DNA of 64,000 nucleotides from Allopusillimonas lactea. Lineage in GTDB: Bacteria; Pseudomonadota; Gammaproteobacteria; Burkholderiales; Burkholderiaceae_B. Position 1 is the stretch's first letter, and each line of letters begins with the position of its first letter. Under the pieces are notes generated by a model. The model saw only the letters and a list, made by a program, of their open reading frames with translations, was not told the DNA's origin and did no database searches. The position numbers and the translations under genes are program-made. Below are positions 26,369-35,536 of the stretch, one piece after another. Where the stretch lies: positions 10,071-74,070 of the forward strand of contig NZ_JAJJOZ010000013.1 in the NCBI RefSeq assembly GCF_021653995.1, given 5' to 3'.

Positions 26369-26989
26369 ATGCCGATGCTTGAAGGCATCGATCTCCAGGC
26401 CATGCGCGGCGAACGCAGCCTATTTACGCGCCTGAGTTTCCAGGTGGAAACCGGTGAGTGCCTATTCGTGCAAGGTGAAAATGGCAGCGGCAAAACCAGC
26501 CTTCTACGCATGTTGGCAGGGCTGACACCGCCGTCGGCTGGAACTGTCCTCTGGAAAGGAAGTCCCATCCAGCAGCTGCGCGATGAATTTCGGCACGAGT
26601 TGCTCTTTTGCGGCCATCTTTCGGGCCTGAAAGATGAGTTAAGCGCAATAGAGAACTTGGTCGCTGGGGCATTATTAGCCGACGATCCGGTTGGCTCTTG
26701 CCTCGTCCGCGAAGCCTTGCACCAGGCCGGGCTGCAAGGTAGGGAGGACCTTCCGGTACGTTTCTTGTCTCAAGGGCAAAGGCGACGCGTGAGCTTGGCT
26801 CGCTTGCTTCTCCAACGGCGCGCGCTATGGATACTGGATGAGCCTTTGGCAGCCCTTGATGCGCAGGCCGTGCGCTGGTTGGCGGAGCTAATTGACTCGC
26901 ATTTGCGCTCTGGCGGGCTTGCGGTCATAACAAGTCATCAGGACATGGCGCTGGTAAGCAGGCCACACGTTATCCGGATAGGCGTATGA
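26369..26989 (+). CDS. ccmA: Cytochrome c biogenesis ATP-binding protein CcmA
   Basis: 206-residue ABC ATPase of the CcmABCD complex that releases holo-CcmE. Walker A is GENGSGKTSLLRML (about residues 33-46), the signature is FLSQGQRRRVSLARL, Walker B is LWILDEPLAALD, and the switch His is in ITSHQDM. The length matches CcmA, which is short for an ABC ATPase. It is the first gene of a contiguous ccmABCDEFGHI set and its stop overlaps the ccmB start. Confidence 0.95.
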   Translation: MPMLEGIDLQAMRGERSLFTRLSFQVETGECLFVQGENGSGKTSLLRMLAGLTPPSAGTVLWKGSPIQQLRDEFRHELLFCGHLSGLKDELSAIENLVAGALLADDPVGSCLVREALHQAGLQGREDLPVRFLSQGQRRRVSLARLLLQRRALWILDEPLAALDAQAVRWLAELIDSHLRSGGLAVITSHQDMALVSRPHVIRIGV

Positions 26990-27669
26990 GCGACATCTTT
27001 GGATTGGCTGCGCTCAGTGGGGTGATACGGCGCGATGTGAGGCTCGCCATGCGCCGCAAGGCAGATGCGCTAACGCCGGTCATTTTCTTTGTCATTGTGG
27101 TGAGCTTGTTTCCCTTAGGCATCGGCCCCGAGCGCGACACGTTACGGCAGATCGCCCCTGGCATCCTGTGGGTGGCGGCGTTACTAGCCAGTATGTTGTC
27201 GCTGAATCGGCTGTTCGAACAGGATTATGCCGACGGCACACTCGAACAACTTGTTCTTTCGCCCGCTCCGCTGGGCATGCTGGTAATTGGAAAGGTGGCA
27301 GCGCATTGGCTGCTCTCAGGAGCGCCCCTGGTGTTGCTCGCACCGCTACTGGCCTTGCAGTTTGATTTACCGACCTCGTCGCTGTCTGTGTTGGCGATAT
27401 CTCTGGCGATCGGTACGCCGGTGCTCAGTCTGATTGGGGCGATCGGCGCCAGCTTGACCCTGGGCCTGCGAGGCGGCGGGGTGCTGGTGGCGTTGCTTGT
27501 GCTTCCTCTTTATGTGCCGGTCCTGATCTTTGGCGCTGGCTCGGTGGACGCCGTGGCGGCCGGCTTAGATGCCGTTTCACATCTGTCATTGCTGGCTGCG
27601 GTACTGGTGCTGGCCGGCTTTTTCGCACCCCTGGCCACGACCGTGGCGCTGCGGATTGCGTTGGAATAA
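26986..27669 (+). CDS. ccmB: Haem exporter subunit CcmB
   Basis: 227-residue inner-membrane protein with six hydrophobic segments. RRDVRLAMRRKADALTPVIFFVIV at the start and LSLNRLFEQDYADGTLEQLVLSP are hallmark CcmB motifs. It is the membrane partner of CcmA. Start ATG overlaps the ccmA stop by four bases. Confidence 0.94.
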   Translation: MSDIFGLAALSGVIRRDVRLAMRRKADALTPVIFFVIVVSLFPLGIGPERDTLRQIAPGILWVAALLASMLSLNRLFEQDYADGTLEQLVLSPAPLGMLVIGKVAAHWLLSGAPLVLLAPLLALQFDLPTSSLSVLAISLAIGTPVLSLIGAIGASLTLGLRGGGVLVALLVLPLYVPVLIFGAGSVDAVAAGLDAVSHLSLLAAVLVLAGFFAPLATTVALRIALE

Positions 27670-27679
27670 AGGCAATTGA

Positions 27680-28417
27680 ATGATCAACTGGTTTAAGTAT
27701 GCATCGCCCAGAGCGTTCTTCCCTCTGGCAGGCAGGATGATTCCCTGGTTCGGAGCAGGGGCAGTGTTATTGGCCATCGCCGGGTTATACGTCGGTTTCT
27801 TCGTAGCGCCCACCGACGCACAGCAAGGCGAAGGCTATCGAATTATCTTTTTGCATGTGCCCGCCTCCTGGATGTCGATGTTCATTTATCTGGTCATGGC
27901 TTTCTGGGCAGCGATGGGGCTGGCCTTCAACAGCCGGCTGTCGGCCATGATGGCGTCGGCTCTGGCGCCCACCGGCGCCATGTTCACATTCCTTTCGCTT
28001 TGGACCGGCGCCCTCTGGGGCAAGCCGATGTGGGGAACCTGGTGGGTGTGGGATGCGCGTTTGACCTCGGAGCTGATCCTGTTGTTTCTCTACATGGGGT
28101 TCATGGCGCTCCAATCGGCGATTGATGAGCCGCGCCGTGCCGACAAGGCAGGGGCTGTGCTAGCGCTCGTCGGTGTCGTCAATATTCCGATTATCTATTT
28201 CTCTGTGCAATGGTGGAACACCTTGCATCAGGGGGCCTCGGTGTCTTTGACGCGGGCTCCATCCATGGCCACGCTCATGCTCGCTGGCATGTTGCTCATG
28301 GCCTTGGCATCTTGGATGTATACGGTGGCTGTCGCATTGATGCGTGTACGTTGCATCGTGCTGGAACGCGAACGGCATGCCAGTTGGCTAGAAGAAATAA
28401 GCGAGGTGAAACGATGA
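27680..28417 (+). CDS. ccmC: Haem-handling membrane protein CcmC
   Basis: 245-residue six-span membrane protein with the tryptophan-rich WWD motif (WGTWWVWDARLTSELILLFLYMG) in a periplasmic loop between conserved His residues (LHVPASWMSM and the WWNTLHQGASV stretch). CcmC loads haem onto CcmE. Gene spacing of 10 bp from ccmB and a 4-base overlap with ccmD fit one operon. Confidence 0.95.
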   Translation: MINWFKYASPRAFFPLAGRMIPWFGAGAVLLAIAGLYVGFFVAPTDAQQGEGYRIIFLHVPASWMSMFIYLVMAFWAAMGLAFNSRLSAMMASALAPTGAMFTFLSLWTGALWGKPMWGTWWVWDARLTSELILLFLYMGFMALQSAIDEPRRADKAGAVLALVGVVNIPIIYFSVQWWNTLHQGASVSLTRAPSMATLMLAGMLLMALASWMYTVAVALMRVRCIVLERERHASWLEEISEVKR

Positions 28418-28608
28418 GATGGAGTAGCGCGGCTGAGTTCTTTGCGATGGGCGGCTATGGGCTGTACGTATGGGGATCAGTGGCAGTAACCGTCGCGGTC
28501 CTCGTCCTCGAGCTACTCGTGCTCCGTCGGCGTCGCAAGAGCGCCTTACTACAGATAGAGCGCCAATCAATCTTGGAAAGGGATGGCATCAATGAAAAAC
28601 AGACATAA
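28414..28608 (+). CDS. ccmD: Haem exporter small subunit CcmD
   Basis: 64 residues with the usual CcmD layout: EFFAMGGYGLYVWGSVAVTVAVL, one membrane span, then a basic cluster (LRRRRKSALL). The conserved GGYxxYVWxSY-type motif is clear. Its ATG overlaps the ccmC stop, and its end overlaps the start of ccmE. CcmD helps release holo-CcmE from CcmC. Confidence 0.9.
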   Translation: MRWSSAAEFFAMGGYGLYVWGSVAVTVAVLVLELLVLRRRRKSALLQIERQSILERDGINEKQT

Positions 28609-29038
28609 GCGCATTGCGCTCATCGTGGGCGGCGTGGCTGCCTTAAGCGTCGCTACGGCGCTAGTGCTCAATGCATTTCAAAGCAACCTTGTGTTCTTTT
28701 TTACCCCCACGCAAGTTAGTGCTGGCGAAGCGCCCAAAGAGCGCAGCTTTCGCATCGGCGGGATGGTGCAAACGGGCAGTGTGCAGCGTCAAAGTGACGG
28801 TCTCACCGTGAAATTTACCGTAACCGACACGGCCAAGACCATACCTGTTACCTATACGGGAATTTTGCCCGATTTGTTTCGCGAAGGGAAAGGGGTTGTG
28901 GCTCAGGGCAGGCTTGAACCAGGCGGACTATTTCGCGCCGAGGAAGTCCTTGCCAAGCACGATGAAAACTACATGCCGCCCGAAGCCCAGCATGCGCTGG
29001 ATCAGGCAGCCAAGAACTCACCACCAACGAGGCCATGA
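28592..29038 (+). CDS. ccmE: Haem chaperone CcmE
   Basis: 148 residues: N-terminal anchor (HKRIALIVGGVAALSVATALVL), a beta-barrel domain, and the haem-binding stretch VLAKHDENYMPPEAQ with the covalent-haem His and the downstream Tyr. Start taken at 28592 (MKNRHKR), typical of CcmE; another ATG three codons earlier is possible. It overlaps ccmD by 17 bases. Confidence 0.95.
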   Translation: MKNRHKRIALIVGGVAALSVATALVLNAFQSNLVFFFTPTQVSAGEAPKERSFRIGGMVQTGSVQRQSDGLTVKFTVTDTAKTIPVTYTGILPDLFREGKGVVAQGRLEPGGLFRAEEVLAKHDENYMPPEAQHALDQAAKNSPPTRP

Positions 29039-31005
29039 CGACCATGATTCCTGAAATCGGCCATTTTTCTCTGATTTTGACCTTGTTCGTGGCGCTAGCC
29101 CAAGGCGGGTTCGCGCTTGCCGGCGCTGCTAACGGCAATGCACGGTGGATTGCGTTTGCCCGACCCGCCGCGCGCGTCCAGTTCCTGTTGGTCATCATCA
29201 GCTTTGCGAGCCTCGCCTGGGCGTTCGTCGCTATGGATTTCTCGGTCGCTTATGTCGCGCAAAACTCGAACTCACAGTTGCCTCTGTTTTATCGGATCGC
29301 CGCGGTCTGGGGAGGACATGAAGGTTCGCTCCTATTGTGGATGCTCATGCAAACCGGCTGGGCGTATGCGGTCAGTGTGTTCTCACGACAACTGCCCGAC
29401 GCGATGGTGGCACGCGTACTGGGTGTGCTGGGGCTGGTGGCTGCCGGGTTCCTGCTCTTCGTTTTGCTGACATCCAACCCTTTTGAACGGCTGGTGCCGC
29501 CGCCTATGGAAGGGTTGGACCTAAATCCGCTGCTGCAGGACGTGGGATTGATATTTCATCCGCCGCTGCTGTATATGGGCTACGTGGGATTCTCTGTGGT
29601 GTTTGCGTTTGCGATTGCGGCGCTTCTCGCGGGGCAATTAGACGCCACGTGGGCCCGGTGGTCTCGGCCGTGGGGCACGGCCGCGTGGTTATTTCTGACC
29701 TTGGGCATTGCTTTGGGCAGCTGGTGGGCCTACTACGAGCTGGGTTGGGGCGGCTGGTGGTTCTGGGATCCGGTAGAGAACTCCTCCTTTATTCCATGGC
29801 TGGTGGGCACTGCCTTGATTCATTCGTTAGCCGTCACCGAAAAGCGGGGCAGTTTTAAGAGCTGGACTGTACTGCTCGCCATTAGCACCTTCTCGCTCTC
29901 CTTGCTGGGCGCATTTCTCGTACGCTCGGGCGTGCTGACATCCGTACACGCCTTTGCCACCGATCCGCGCCGGGGCGTGTTCATCCTGTTGCTCTTTACC
30001 GTGGTGGTGGGCAGCTCCTTATTCTTGTATGCGCTACGCGCCCCAAAGGTCGGGCTTGGTGGGCGGTTCGATCTTGTGTCACGCGAATCCCTATTGCTCG
30101 TCAATAACGTATTGATGGCCGTCGCCGCAGGCTCGATCATTTTGGGCACGCTCTATCCGCTTTTTATCGATGCCTTGGGGCTAGGCAAGCTCTCCGTGGG
30201 CCCTCCGTACTTTAACGCTGTCTTTGTTCCGCTTATGGTGCCGGCATTGCTGCTGATGGCGGTGGGGCCGATTGCCAATTGGAAGTCGGCCAAAGTAGGG
30301 GCCATGCTGAGACGGTTGTATGTTCCGGCTGCCGTGGCGTTCGGGGTCGGCATCGCGACGCCGATTGCGTTAGGTCGCTGGTCCCCGATGGTGGCCTTAG
30401 GCATAGCACTGGCCACGTGGATTGCAACGGCTGTTGTTATCGGAATCATTGAGCGCATGCGAGCGACACGCAGCGGATTGCTGGCGCAACCCCGCAGTTG
30501 GCTTGGCATGCACGTGGCGCATCTGGGAATTGCCGTATTCGTGGCGGGTGTCGCGCTCGTCATGGGCTACGAAACCGAGCAGGATATTCGCATGGCGCCC
30601 GGCGACACCGTGACCGCGGGCGGCTACGACCTGAAGTTTCTAGGGGTACGAAAAACCCCGGGGCCGAATTATGTCGCTGACATGGGGGACATCGAAATGT
30701 CGCGCGACGGAAAGATCCTGCGGCTGCTCCATCCTGAGAAACGGACCTATACCTCATCGGCGATGCCGATGACTGAGGCGGCAATTGATGCTAACGGATT
30801 GCGTCATGTATACGTTGCCTTGGGTGAGCCACTGGCCGATGGCGCGTGGAGCATACGCGTTTACTACAAGCCCTTCGTAGACTGGATCTGGGGCGGCTGC
30901 ATACTGATGGCCCTGGGCGGATTGCTGGCTATTAGCGATCGACGCTACCGGCTTAAAAAGCGAGCGCGACGTGCCTCTGCAAAGCTTGCGGAGGCCACTT
31001 CGTGA
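29035..31005 (+). CDS. ccmF: Cytochrome c haem lyase subunit CcmF
   Basis: 656-residue multi-span inner-membrane protein (family about 640-660). Landmarks are the WWD domain GGWWFWDPVENSSFIPWLVG, conserved His in HEGSLLLW and IFHPPLLYMGYVG, and a C-terminal periplasmic domain. It transfers haem from holo-CcmE to apocytochrome with CcmH and CcmI. The ATG overlaps the ccmE stop; a second in-frame ATG is three codons later. Confidence 0.96.
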   Translation: MTTMIPEIGHFSLILTLFVALAQGGFALAGAANGNARWIAFARPAARVQFLLVIISFASLAWAFVAMDFSVAYVAQNSNSQLPLFYRIAAVWGGHEGSLLLWMLMQTGWAYAVSVFSRQLPDAMVARVLGVLGLVAAGFLLFVLLTSNPFERLVPPPMEGLDLNPLLQDVGLIFHPPLLYMGYVGFSVVFAFAIAALLAGQLDATWARWSRPWGTAAWLFLTLGIALGSWWAYYELGWGGWWFWDPVENSSFIPWLVGTALIHSLAVTEKRGSFKSWTVLLAISTFSLSLLGAFLVRSGVLTSVHAFATDPRRGVFILLLFTVVVGSSLFLYALRAPKVGLGGRFDLVSRESLLLVNNVLMAVAAGSIILGTLYPLFIDALGLGKLSVGPPYFNAVFVPLMVPALLLMAVGPIANWKSAKVGAMLRRLYVPAAVAFGVGIATPIALGRWSPMVALGIALATWIATAVVIGIIERMRATRSGLLAQPRSWLGMHVAHLGIAVFVAGVALVMGYETEQDIRMAPGDTVTAGGYDLKFLGVRKTPGPNYVADMGDIEMSRDGKILRLLHPEKRTYTSSAMPMTEAAIDANGLRHVYVALGEPLADGAWSIRVYYKPFVDWIWGGCILMALGGLLAISDRRYRLKKRARRASAKLAEATS

Positions 31006-31526
31006 ACCGTTTCTTATGGCCATTGGTGGGTTTTGTTGCGTTGGTCGGCTTTCTCGCCGTGGGTCTCACATTAAGACCCAGCGAAGTGCCGTCACCATTA
31101 ATTGACAAACCGGCGCCTAACTTTACGTTGCCGCAATTGGCATCGCCCGAGCAGACTTTTTCGCCTGAGGCGATGAAAGGAAAGGTGTGGCTGCTCAACG
31201 TCTGGGCCTCGTGGTGCTACGCCTGCCTGGAGGAGCATCCAGTCATTATGGATTTAGCCAAGACACATGCCGTTCCTATTGTGGGGCTCAATTACAAGGA
31301 CGTGCGCAGCGAAGCCTTGGCATGGTTGGAACGCCATGGGGACGCGTATACGCTTTCAATATCCGACACACAAGGACGGGTGGGCATAGACTTTGGCGTC
31401 TATGGCGTGCCAGAAACCTTCGTCATCGACAAGGCCGGTGTCATTCGCTACAAGCACATCGGTGCGGTCACGCCAAGCGCCGTGCGCGACAAGCTTCTGC
31501 CGTTGATCAGGGAGTTGCAGCAATGA
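31002..31526 (+). CDS. ccmG: Thiol:disulfide oxidoreductase CcmG/DsbE
   Basis: 174 residues, membrane anchored (FLWPLVGFVALVGFLAVGL), thioredoxin-like, with active site WASWCYACLEEHP and the CcmG-specific YGVPETFVIDKAG with the cis-Pro. It keeps apocytochrome CxxCH thiols reduced. GTG start at 31002 overlaps the ccmF stop. Confidence 0.95.
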   Translation: MNRFLWPLVGFVALVGFLAVGLTLRPSEVPSPLIDKPAPNFTLPQLASPEQTFSPEAMKGKVWLLNVWASWCYACLEEHPVIMDLAKTHAVPIVGLNYKDVRSEALAWLERHGDAYTLSISDTQGRVGIDFGVYGVPETFVIDKAGVIRYKHIGAVTPSAVRDKLLPLIRELQQ

Positions 31527-31978
31527 AGCGTTTGTGGATGGCCTTGCTTTGCGCGGTGATCGCGATGCCGTCGTGGGCGGCGGCCTCTAACGCAGAAAAG
31601 CGCATGCTGGACATCGCGGCAGAACTGCGATGTCTGGTGTGCCAAAACGAATCGATCGCTGCTTCAAGAGCTGACTTGGCGGTCGATTTGCGTCAGCAGA
31701 TTCGCGAGCAGATTCAAGCCGGCCGTAGTGACGCAGAGATTCGCGCGTATATGGTCCAGCGCTACGGCGACTTCGTGCTCTATCGCCCACCTTTTAAAGC
31801 CACCACGCTCCTGCTTTGGCTTGGACCCGCGCTGCTCCTCCTATTTGGTCTCATCGTATTGGCGGTATCGCTGATTCGCCGTAAGAAAAGAGTGATGAAC
31901 GCGTTATTAAGCGAGGAAGAGCGTGAGCGGGCGGACGCGCTCTTGCAGCGCACCATCAGTACCGGAAAAGAACCATGA
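31523..31978 (+). CDS. ccmH: Cytochrome c maturation protein CcmH
   Basis: 151 residues: signal peptide (WMALLCAVIAMPSWAAA), the LRCLVCQNESIAAS redox motif, then RYGDFVLYRPPF and a C-terminal membrane span (LLLWLGPALLLLFGLIVLAV). This is the short CcmH form; the TPR part is the separate ccmI gene. ATG overlaps the ccmG stop. Confidence 0.95.
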   Translation: MKRLWMALLCAVIAMPSWAAASNAEKRMLDIAAELRCLVCQNESIAASRADLAVDLRQQIREQIQAGRSDAEIRAYMVQRYGDFVLYRPPFKATTLLLWLGPALLLLFGLIVLAVSLIRRKKRVMNALLSEEERERADALLQRTISTGKEP

Positions 31979-32826
31979 GCCTTATCTTTATTCTAATTGC
32001 CGCACTTCTTGTGGCCGGTGTCGTTCTGCCACTGGGTCTTGTGCTTTGGCGAAGCCCTCAGAGCGATAGCAATGTTGAGCATCAGGCGGTCAATGCAGCC
32101 GTATTACGCGACCAGTTGCTCGAGTTGGAGCATGACCGCCTGAGCGGCACCCTATCCGTGCGTGACCACGCTGAAGCCAGGCAAGAGCTCCAACGACGGG
32201 TACTCGAAGAGGTCGAACCCGGTCGAACCGGCACTTGGGCGGGGCAGGGCGGCAAGTATGCCGCCATCGCGCTGTCCATCGTGCTTCCGCTTGCGGCCGC
32301 GTTGACCTACCTGGCGATAGGTAATCCTGCCGCGATTGTTCCGACCGCGTTGCAAAGCCCTGCAAGCGTTACGCAGGCCGATGTGCAAGCCATGGTGGAT
32401 TCGCTCGCCGCGCGGCTCGCACGCAACCCCGACGATCCAGCAGGCTGGCTCATGCTGGCGCGTTCTTACCGACATTTTGAGAGGTATGAAGACGCGGCTA
32501 ACGCCTTCGGCAAAGCAGGCGCCGCCATAGAAACGGATCCCCTGGTCTTGTCGGAGTATGCAGAAACGCTGGCCAGAAGTAGCAGGGAAGGCTTCAAAGG
32601 CAAGCCTACGCAACTGCTCGGGCAGGCGTTAAGCCTTAATCCCAAAGAACCCTTCGCGTTGACGTTGGCTGGCGCGGCAGCGCTTGAGCGGCGTGATTAT
32701 GAGGCGGCTGTCCAGTACTGGCAACAGTTGCTGGAATTGCTTCCCCCTGACTCCGATGCCTCGCGTGCAGTGGCCAATAGCATAGAGCGGGCGCGTCGCG
32801 AACAAGTCCAGCCCGCATCTCAATAG
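31975..32826 (+). CDS. ccmI: Cytochrome c maturation TPR protein CcmI
   Basis: 283 residues: two membrane spans (residues about 2-24 and 93-113) separated by a cytoplasmic loop (AAVLRDQLLELEHDRLSGTLS), then a periplasmic TPR domain (PDDPAGWLMLARSYRHFERYEDAANAFGKA and LERRDYEAAVQYWQQLLEL). CcmI chaperones apocytochrome c to CcmF/CcmH. It overlaps ccmH by four bases and closes the operon's ccm part. Confidence 0.92.
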   Translation: MSLIFILIAALLVAGVVLPLGLVLWRSPQSDSNVEHQAVNAAVLRDQLLELEHDRLSGTLSVRDHAEARQELQRRVLEEVEPGRTGTWAGQGGKYAAIALSIVLPLAAALTYLAIGNPAAIVPTALQSPASVTQADVQAMVDSLAARLARNPDDPAGWLMLARSYRHFERYEDAANAFGKAGAAIETDPLVLSEYAETLARSSREGFKGKPTQLLGQALSLNPKEPFALTLAGAAALERRDYEAAVQYWQQLLELLPPDSDASRAVANSIERARREQVQPASQ

Positions 32827-32845
32827 TGCTGAATATCGGACCTTA

Positions 32846-33460
32846 ATGATGAAGCATACTTTTAGGAAAATCGGTTGGATCGCCGTGGCGTTGGCCAGTG
32901 TGGGCGCCATTGCGGTGGCTCTATATCGTTACCAGGATAATAACGCCTCAAAGGGCGTTCCCGGAAGCGTACTCAATGTTGCGGTGGACATAGGCGATCA
33001 GCGCTTTATGCGTTGGCATACTCCCCGCGAACTGCCTGCCATCTCGTTTCAGAACGAGGCCGGCAAAACAATAAGTCTGGCTGATTTTCGGGGCCGTGTT
33101 GTTCTGCTTAACATTTGGGCCACCTGGTGCCCACCGTGCCGAGAAGAAATGCCGTCGCTTGATCGCTTAAATGCCAAACGAGGTGGCCCAGAATTCGAGG
33201 TGGTGGCCTTATCGATTGATCGGGACTCCGCTCTGGTCAAGCCGTTCTATCAGGAGTTCGGCATACAAACCTTGCGCGGCTATTTCGATCCAACTTCACA
33301 GGTTTCCAATATCCTTCGCGCTCCGGGCGTTCCCACGACCTTGCTGATCGACCAAGAAGGCCGCGAAATAGGGCGCGCCATGGGTCCGGCCGCCTGGGAC
33401 AGCCCGCAGGTCGAAGCCTTGATTGATGCGGCGCTGATGCGTGCGCCCCGGGGGGGTTAG
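32846..33460 (+). CDS. TlpA-family membrane-anchored thioredoxin
   Basis: 204 residues with an N-terminal anchor (IGWIAVALASVGAIAVALY) and a thioredoxin-like domain with active site WATWCPPCREEMPSLDRL and the cis-Pro loop PGVPTTLLIDQEG. TlpA/ResA proteins reduce periplasmic thiols. It lies 20 bases after ccmI. With CcmG this gives two reductants in the cluster, and CcdA downstream could supply electrons. Two adjacent ATGs (32846, 32849) are possible starts. Confidence 0.88.
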   Translation: MMKHTFRKIGWIAVALASVGAIAVALYRYQDNNASKGVPGSVLNVAVDIGDQRFMRWHTPRELPAISFQNEAGKTISLADFRGRVVLLNIWATWCPPCREEMPSLDRLNAKRGGPEFEVVALSIDRDSALVKPFYQEFGIQTLRGYFDPTSQVSNILRAPGVPTTLLIDQEGREIGRAMGPAAWDSPQVEALIDAALMRAPRGG

Positions 33461-33495
33461 GCCAATGAAAAAAGGCGTTCTTTTGAGGCTGTACG

Positions 33496-34242
33496 ATGCT
33501 TGAGCTAACTGTATTTGGGTTATTGACGGCATTCGTCGCGGGCATCGCGTCGTTCCTATCGCCGTGTGTTTTACCGCTCGTGCCAGGCTACCTTTCTTAT
33601 ATTGGCGGCGGCTCGGTAGCGCCTTCCGAGTCGCCCACAGAAGCGCGCATCGCACGATGGCGAACGGTGGGTCTGAGTGCGTGCTTCGTTCTAGGCTTTT
33701 CTTTAGTCTTTCTCGTCCTGGGCGCCAGCATCACTGCGATTGGACGCCTGTTCTTGTCCTATCGCTATGAGCTCAATATCGTCGCGGGAGTCATTATTGT
33801 CATTGCTGGCCTGCTGATTATGGGCGTGGTGCGAGCGCCCTTATGGACGCAACGCTATTACCGCTTTGAGCCGGGGTCAAGTGGAGGCAGTCCGTGGTCG
33901 GCTGGTGTGCTCGGCATGGCCTTTGGCTTTGGATGGACGCCTTGTATCGGGCCGGTGCTAGGAGGCATTTTGGCGCTGGGCGCTACGGCGCAGAGTGTAG
34001 GCCAAGGCATGCTGTTGTTAGGCGTGTATGCATTAGGGCTGGGCGTTCCATTTCTGCTTTCGGCCTACTTCATGACGCGGTTTATGCGCCGTCTAGGCGC
34101 GCTGCGGCGGACAGGCCGCTACTTCCAAATAGCGACTGGCACGATTTTGGTGGTGATGGGCATCGCCGTGGCCAGCGGGCAATTGGTTCGTTTTGCGATT
34201 TGGCTGCTTAAGACGTTTCCGGCCTTGGGAAGCATTGGCTAA
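33496..34242 (+). CDS. ccdA: CcdA-type cytochrome c biogenesis electron transporter
   Basis: 248-residue membrane protein with six or seven spans. Redox Cys sit in FLSPCVLPLVPGYLSYIGG and GFGWTPCIGPVLGGILALG, the two halves of the CcdA/DsbD-beta repeat. It moves electrons from cytoplasmic thioredoxin to periplasmic CcmG- or TlpA-like proteins. It follows the TlpA-like gene by 35 bp. No DsbD-alpha or gamma domain is present, so it is the short CcdA form. Confidence 0.9.
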   Translation: MLELTVFGLLTAFVAGIASFLSPCVLPLVPGYLSYIGGGSVAPSESPTEARIARWRTVGLSACFVLGFSLVFLVLGASITAIGRLFLSYRYELNIVAGVIIVIAGLLIMGVVRAPLWTQRYYRFEPGSSGGSPWSAGVLGMAFGFGWTPCIGPVLGGILALGATAQSVGQGMLLLGVYALGLGVPFLLSAYFMTRFMRRLGALRRTGRYFQIATGTILVVMGIAVASGQLVRFAIWLLKTFPALGSIG

Positions 34243-34321
34243 GTTGGCTCTATGTTCAAACACATTGCAATCACGATCTCGATCTGTTGTCGTTGAAGCA
34301 AATTCTTAAGGATCCACATCT

Positions 34322-34756
34322 ATGGCGATAGCCAATCAACTTTCGGGATCTCGGTGGGGTTTTGTATTTGCAGCATGGCTCATTGCGCTTACTGCAACCC
34401 TTGGCGCCTTGTTTCTCAGCGAAGCGATGGGGTTCATCCCTTGCGAGCTGTGCTGGTACCAGCGCATTTTTATGTTTCCCCTGGTCTTCATCTTGGCAAT
34501 CGGGCTAGCGACATCCGATGATGGCGTTCTTAAATATGCATTACCACTCGTGGCCGCTGGATGGTTTGTAGCCCTGTATCACAATCTCCTGTATGTCGGC
34601 TTTATTCCTGAAGCGCTTCAGCCTTGTGGACAAGGACCGTCTTGCGCCGAGGTGAATCTAGACCTATTCGGTTTTATCTCCATTCCTCTATTGTCATTAG
34701 TGGCATTTACTGCAATCGCCGCGTTGCTCTTAATCAAAAAAGGTACTTCAAAGTGA
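34322..34756 (+). CDS. dsbB: Disulfide bond formation protein DsbB/BdbC type
   Basis: 144-residue four-span membrane protein. The first Cys pair is in PCELCWYQRIFMFPL (CxxC) and the second in QPCGQGPSCAEV, both on the periplasmic side. This is the short BdbC-like form of DsbB, which reoxidises a DsbA partner and passes electrons to quinone. Its stop overlaps the GTG start of the DsbA-like gene, so the pair are translationally coupled. Confidence 0.9.
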   Translation: MAIANQLSGSRWGFVFAAWLIALTATLGALFLSEAMGFIPCELCWYQRIFMFPLVFILAIGLATSDDGVLKYALPLVAAGWFVALYHNLLYVGFIPEALQPCGQGPSCAEVNLDLFGFISIPLLSLVAFTAIAALLLIKKGTSK

Positions 34757-35403
34757 AAAAACAGACTATTGTCGTTTTAACCAGCATTGTCGCGGTCATG
34801 GCTTTTTCTGTGAGCGCCTTCATATACGAGCAGAGCCAAACTCGAAAAAAAGCACAGGCGGCAAGTACTAACATCAGTGAGCTCGTGCGCATGCATTCAC
34901 CAGTATTCGGTTCGGCAGGCGCAAAAGTCACGATCGTGGAATTTTTCGACCCTGCTTGTGAGACTTGCAGGTCCTTCTATCCTGCCGTCAAAGAGTTAGT
35001 GAATACCAACCCAGGCAAGGTGAAGCTCGTGGTTCGATATGCTCCGTTCCATGAGGGATCAGAGGAGATGGTCAAGATTCTTGAAGCTTCCAGGCTCCAG
35101 AATAAGTACTGGTCAACGTTAGAGACTGTGCTGAAGACCCAGCCGCAATGGGCGTCACACGACAATCCGCAGGTCAACTTGATCTGGGATCACCTTGCTG
35201 CGGACCTGGACATTGAGAAGGCGCGGAAAGACATGAATGAGCCGACAGTGCTGGCTATCCTAGAGCAGGACAAGGCTGACCTTCGTTCATTGGAAATAGC
35301 TCAAACGCCTACTTTTTTTGTTAACGGGAAGCCATTGCCCAAATTCGGTTATGAGCCGCTCAAGACACTTGTGGAAGAAGAAGTGAAAGCGGCCTACAAC
35401 TGA
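34753..35403 (+). CDS. DsbA-family thiol oxidoreductase (BdbD type)
   Basis: 216 residues: N-terminal anchor (IVVLTSIVAVMAFSVSAFIY), then KVTIVEFFDPACETCRSFYPAVKEL with active site CETC, and the cis-Pro strand QTPTFFVNGKPLP. It fits the DsbA-like thioredoxins (DSBA_N/thioredoxin_4) that introduce disulfides. The GTG at 34753 is chosen since the frame upstream lies inside dsbB. It pairs with the preceding DsbB-like protein as an oxidising couple, while CcdA/TlpA/CcmG form a reducing branch. Confidence 0.88.
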   Translation: MKKQTIVVLTSIVAVMAFSVSAFIYEQSQTRKKAQAASTNISELVRMHSPVFGSAGAKVTIVEFFDPACETCRSFYPAVKELVNTNPGKVKLVVRYAPFHEGSEEMVKILEASRLQNKYWSTLETVLKTQPQWASHDNPQVNLIWDHLAADLDIEKARKDMNEPTVLAILEQDKADLRSLEIAQTPTFFVNGKPLPKFGYEPLKTLVEEEVKAAYN

Positions 35404-35536
35404 GGCGGAGCGACGATTTAGACGCCGTCTTGCGGACATCCGCTCTGCTCTATTGGCCGTGCTTACTAACTGCCTCTGTTGCGTAGCGGCAAGGAAAAGA
35501 AGGCGCGACTCAGCTCGAAAAGTAACTCGAAATATT

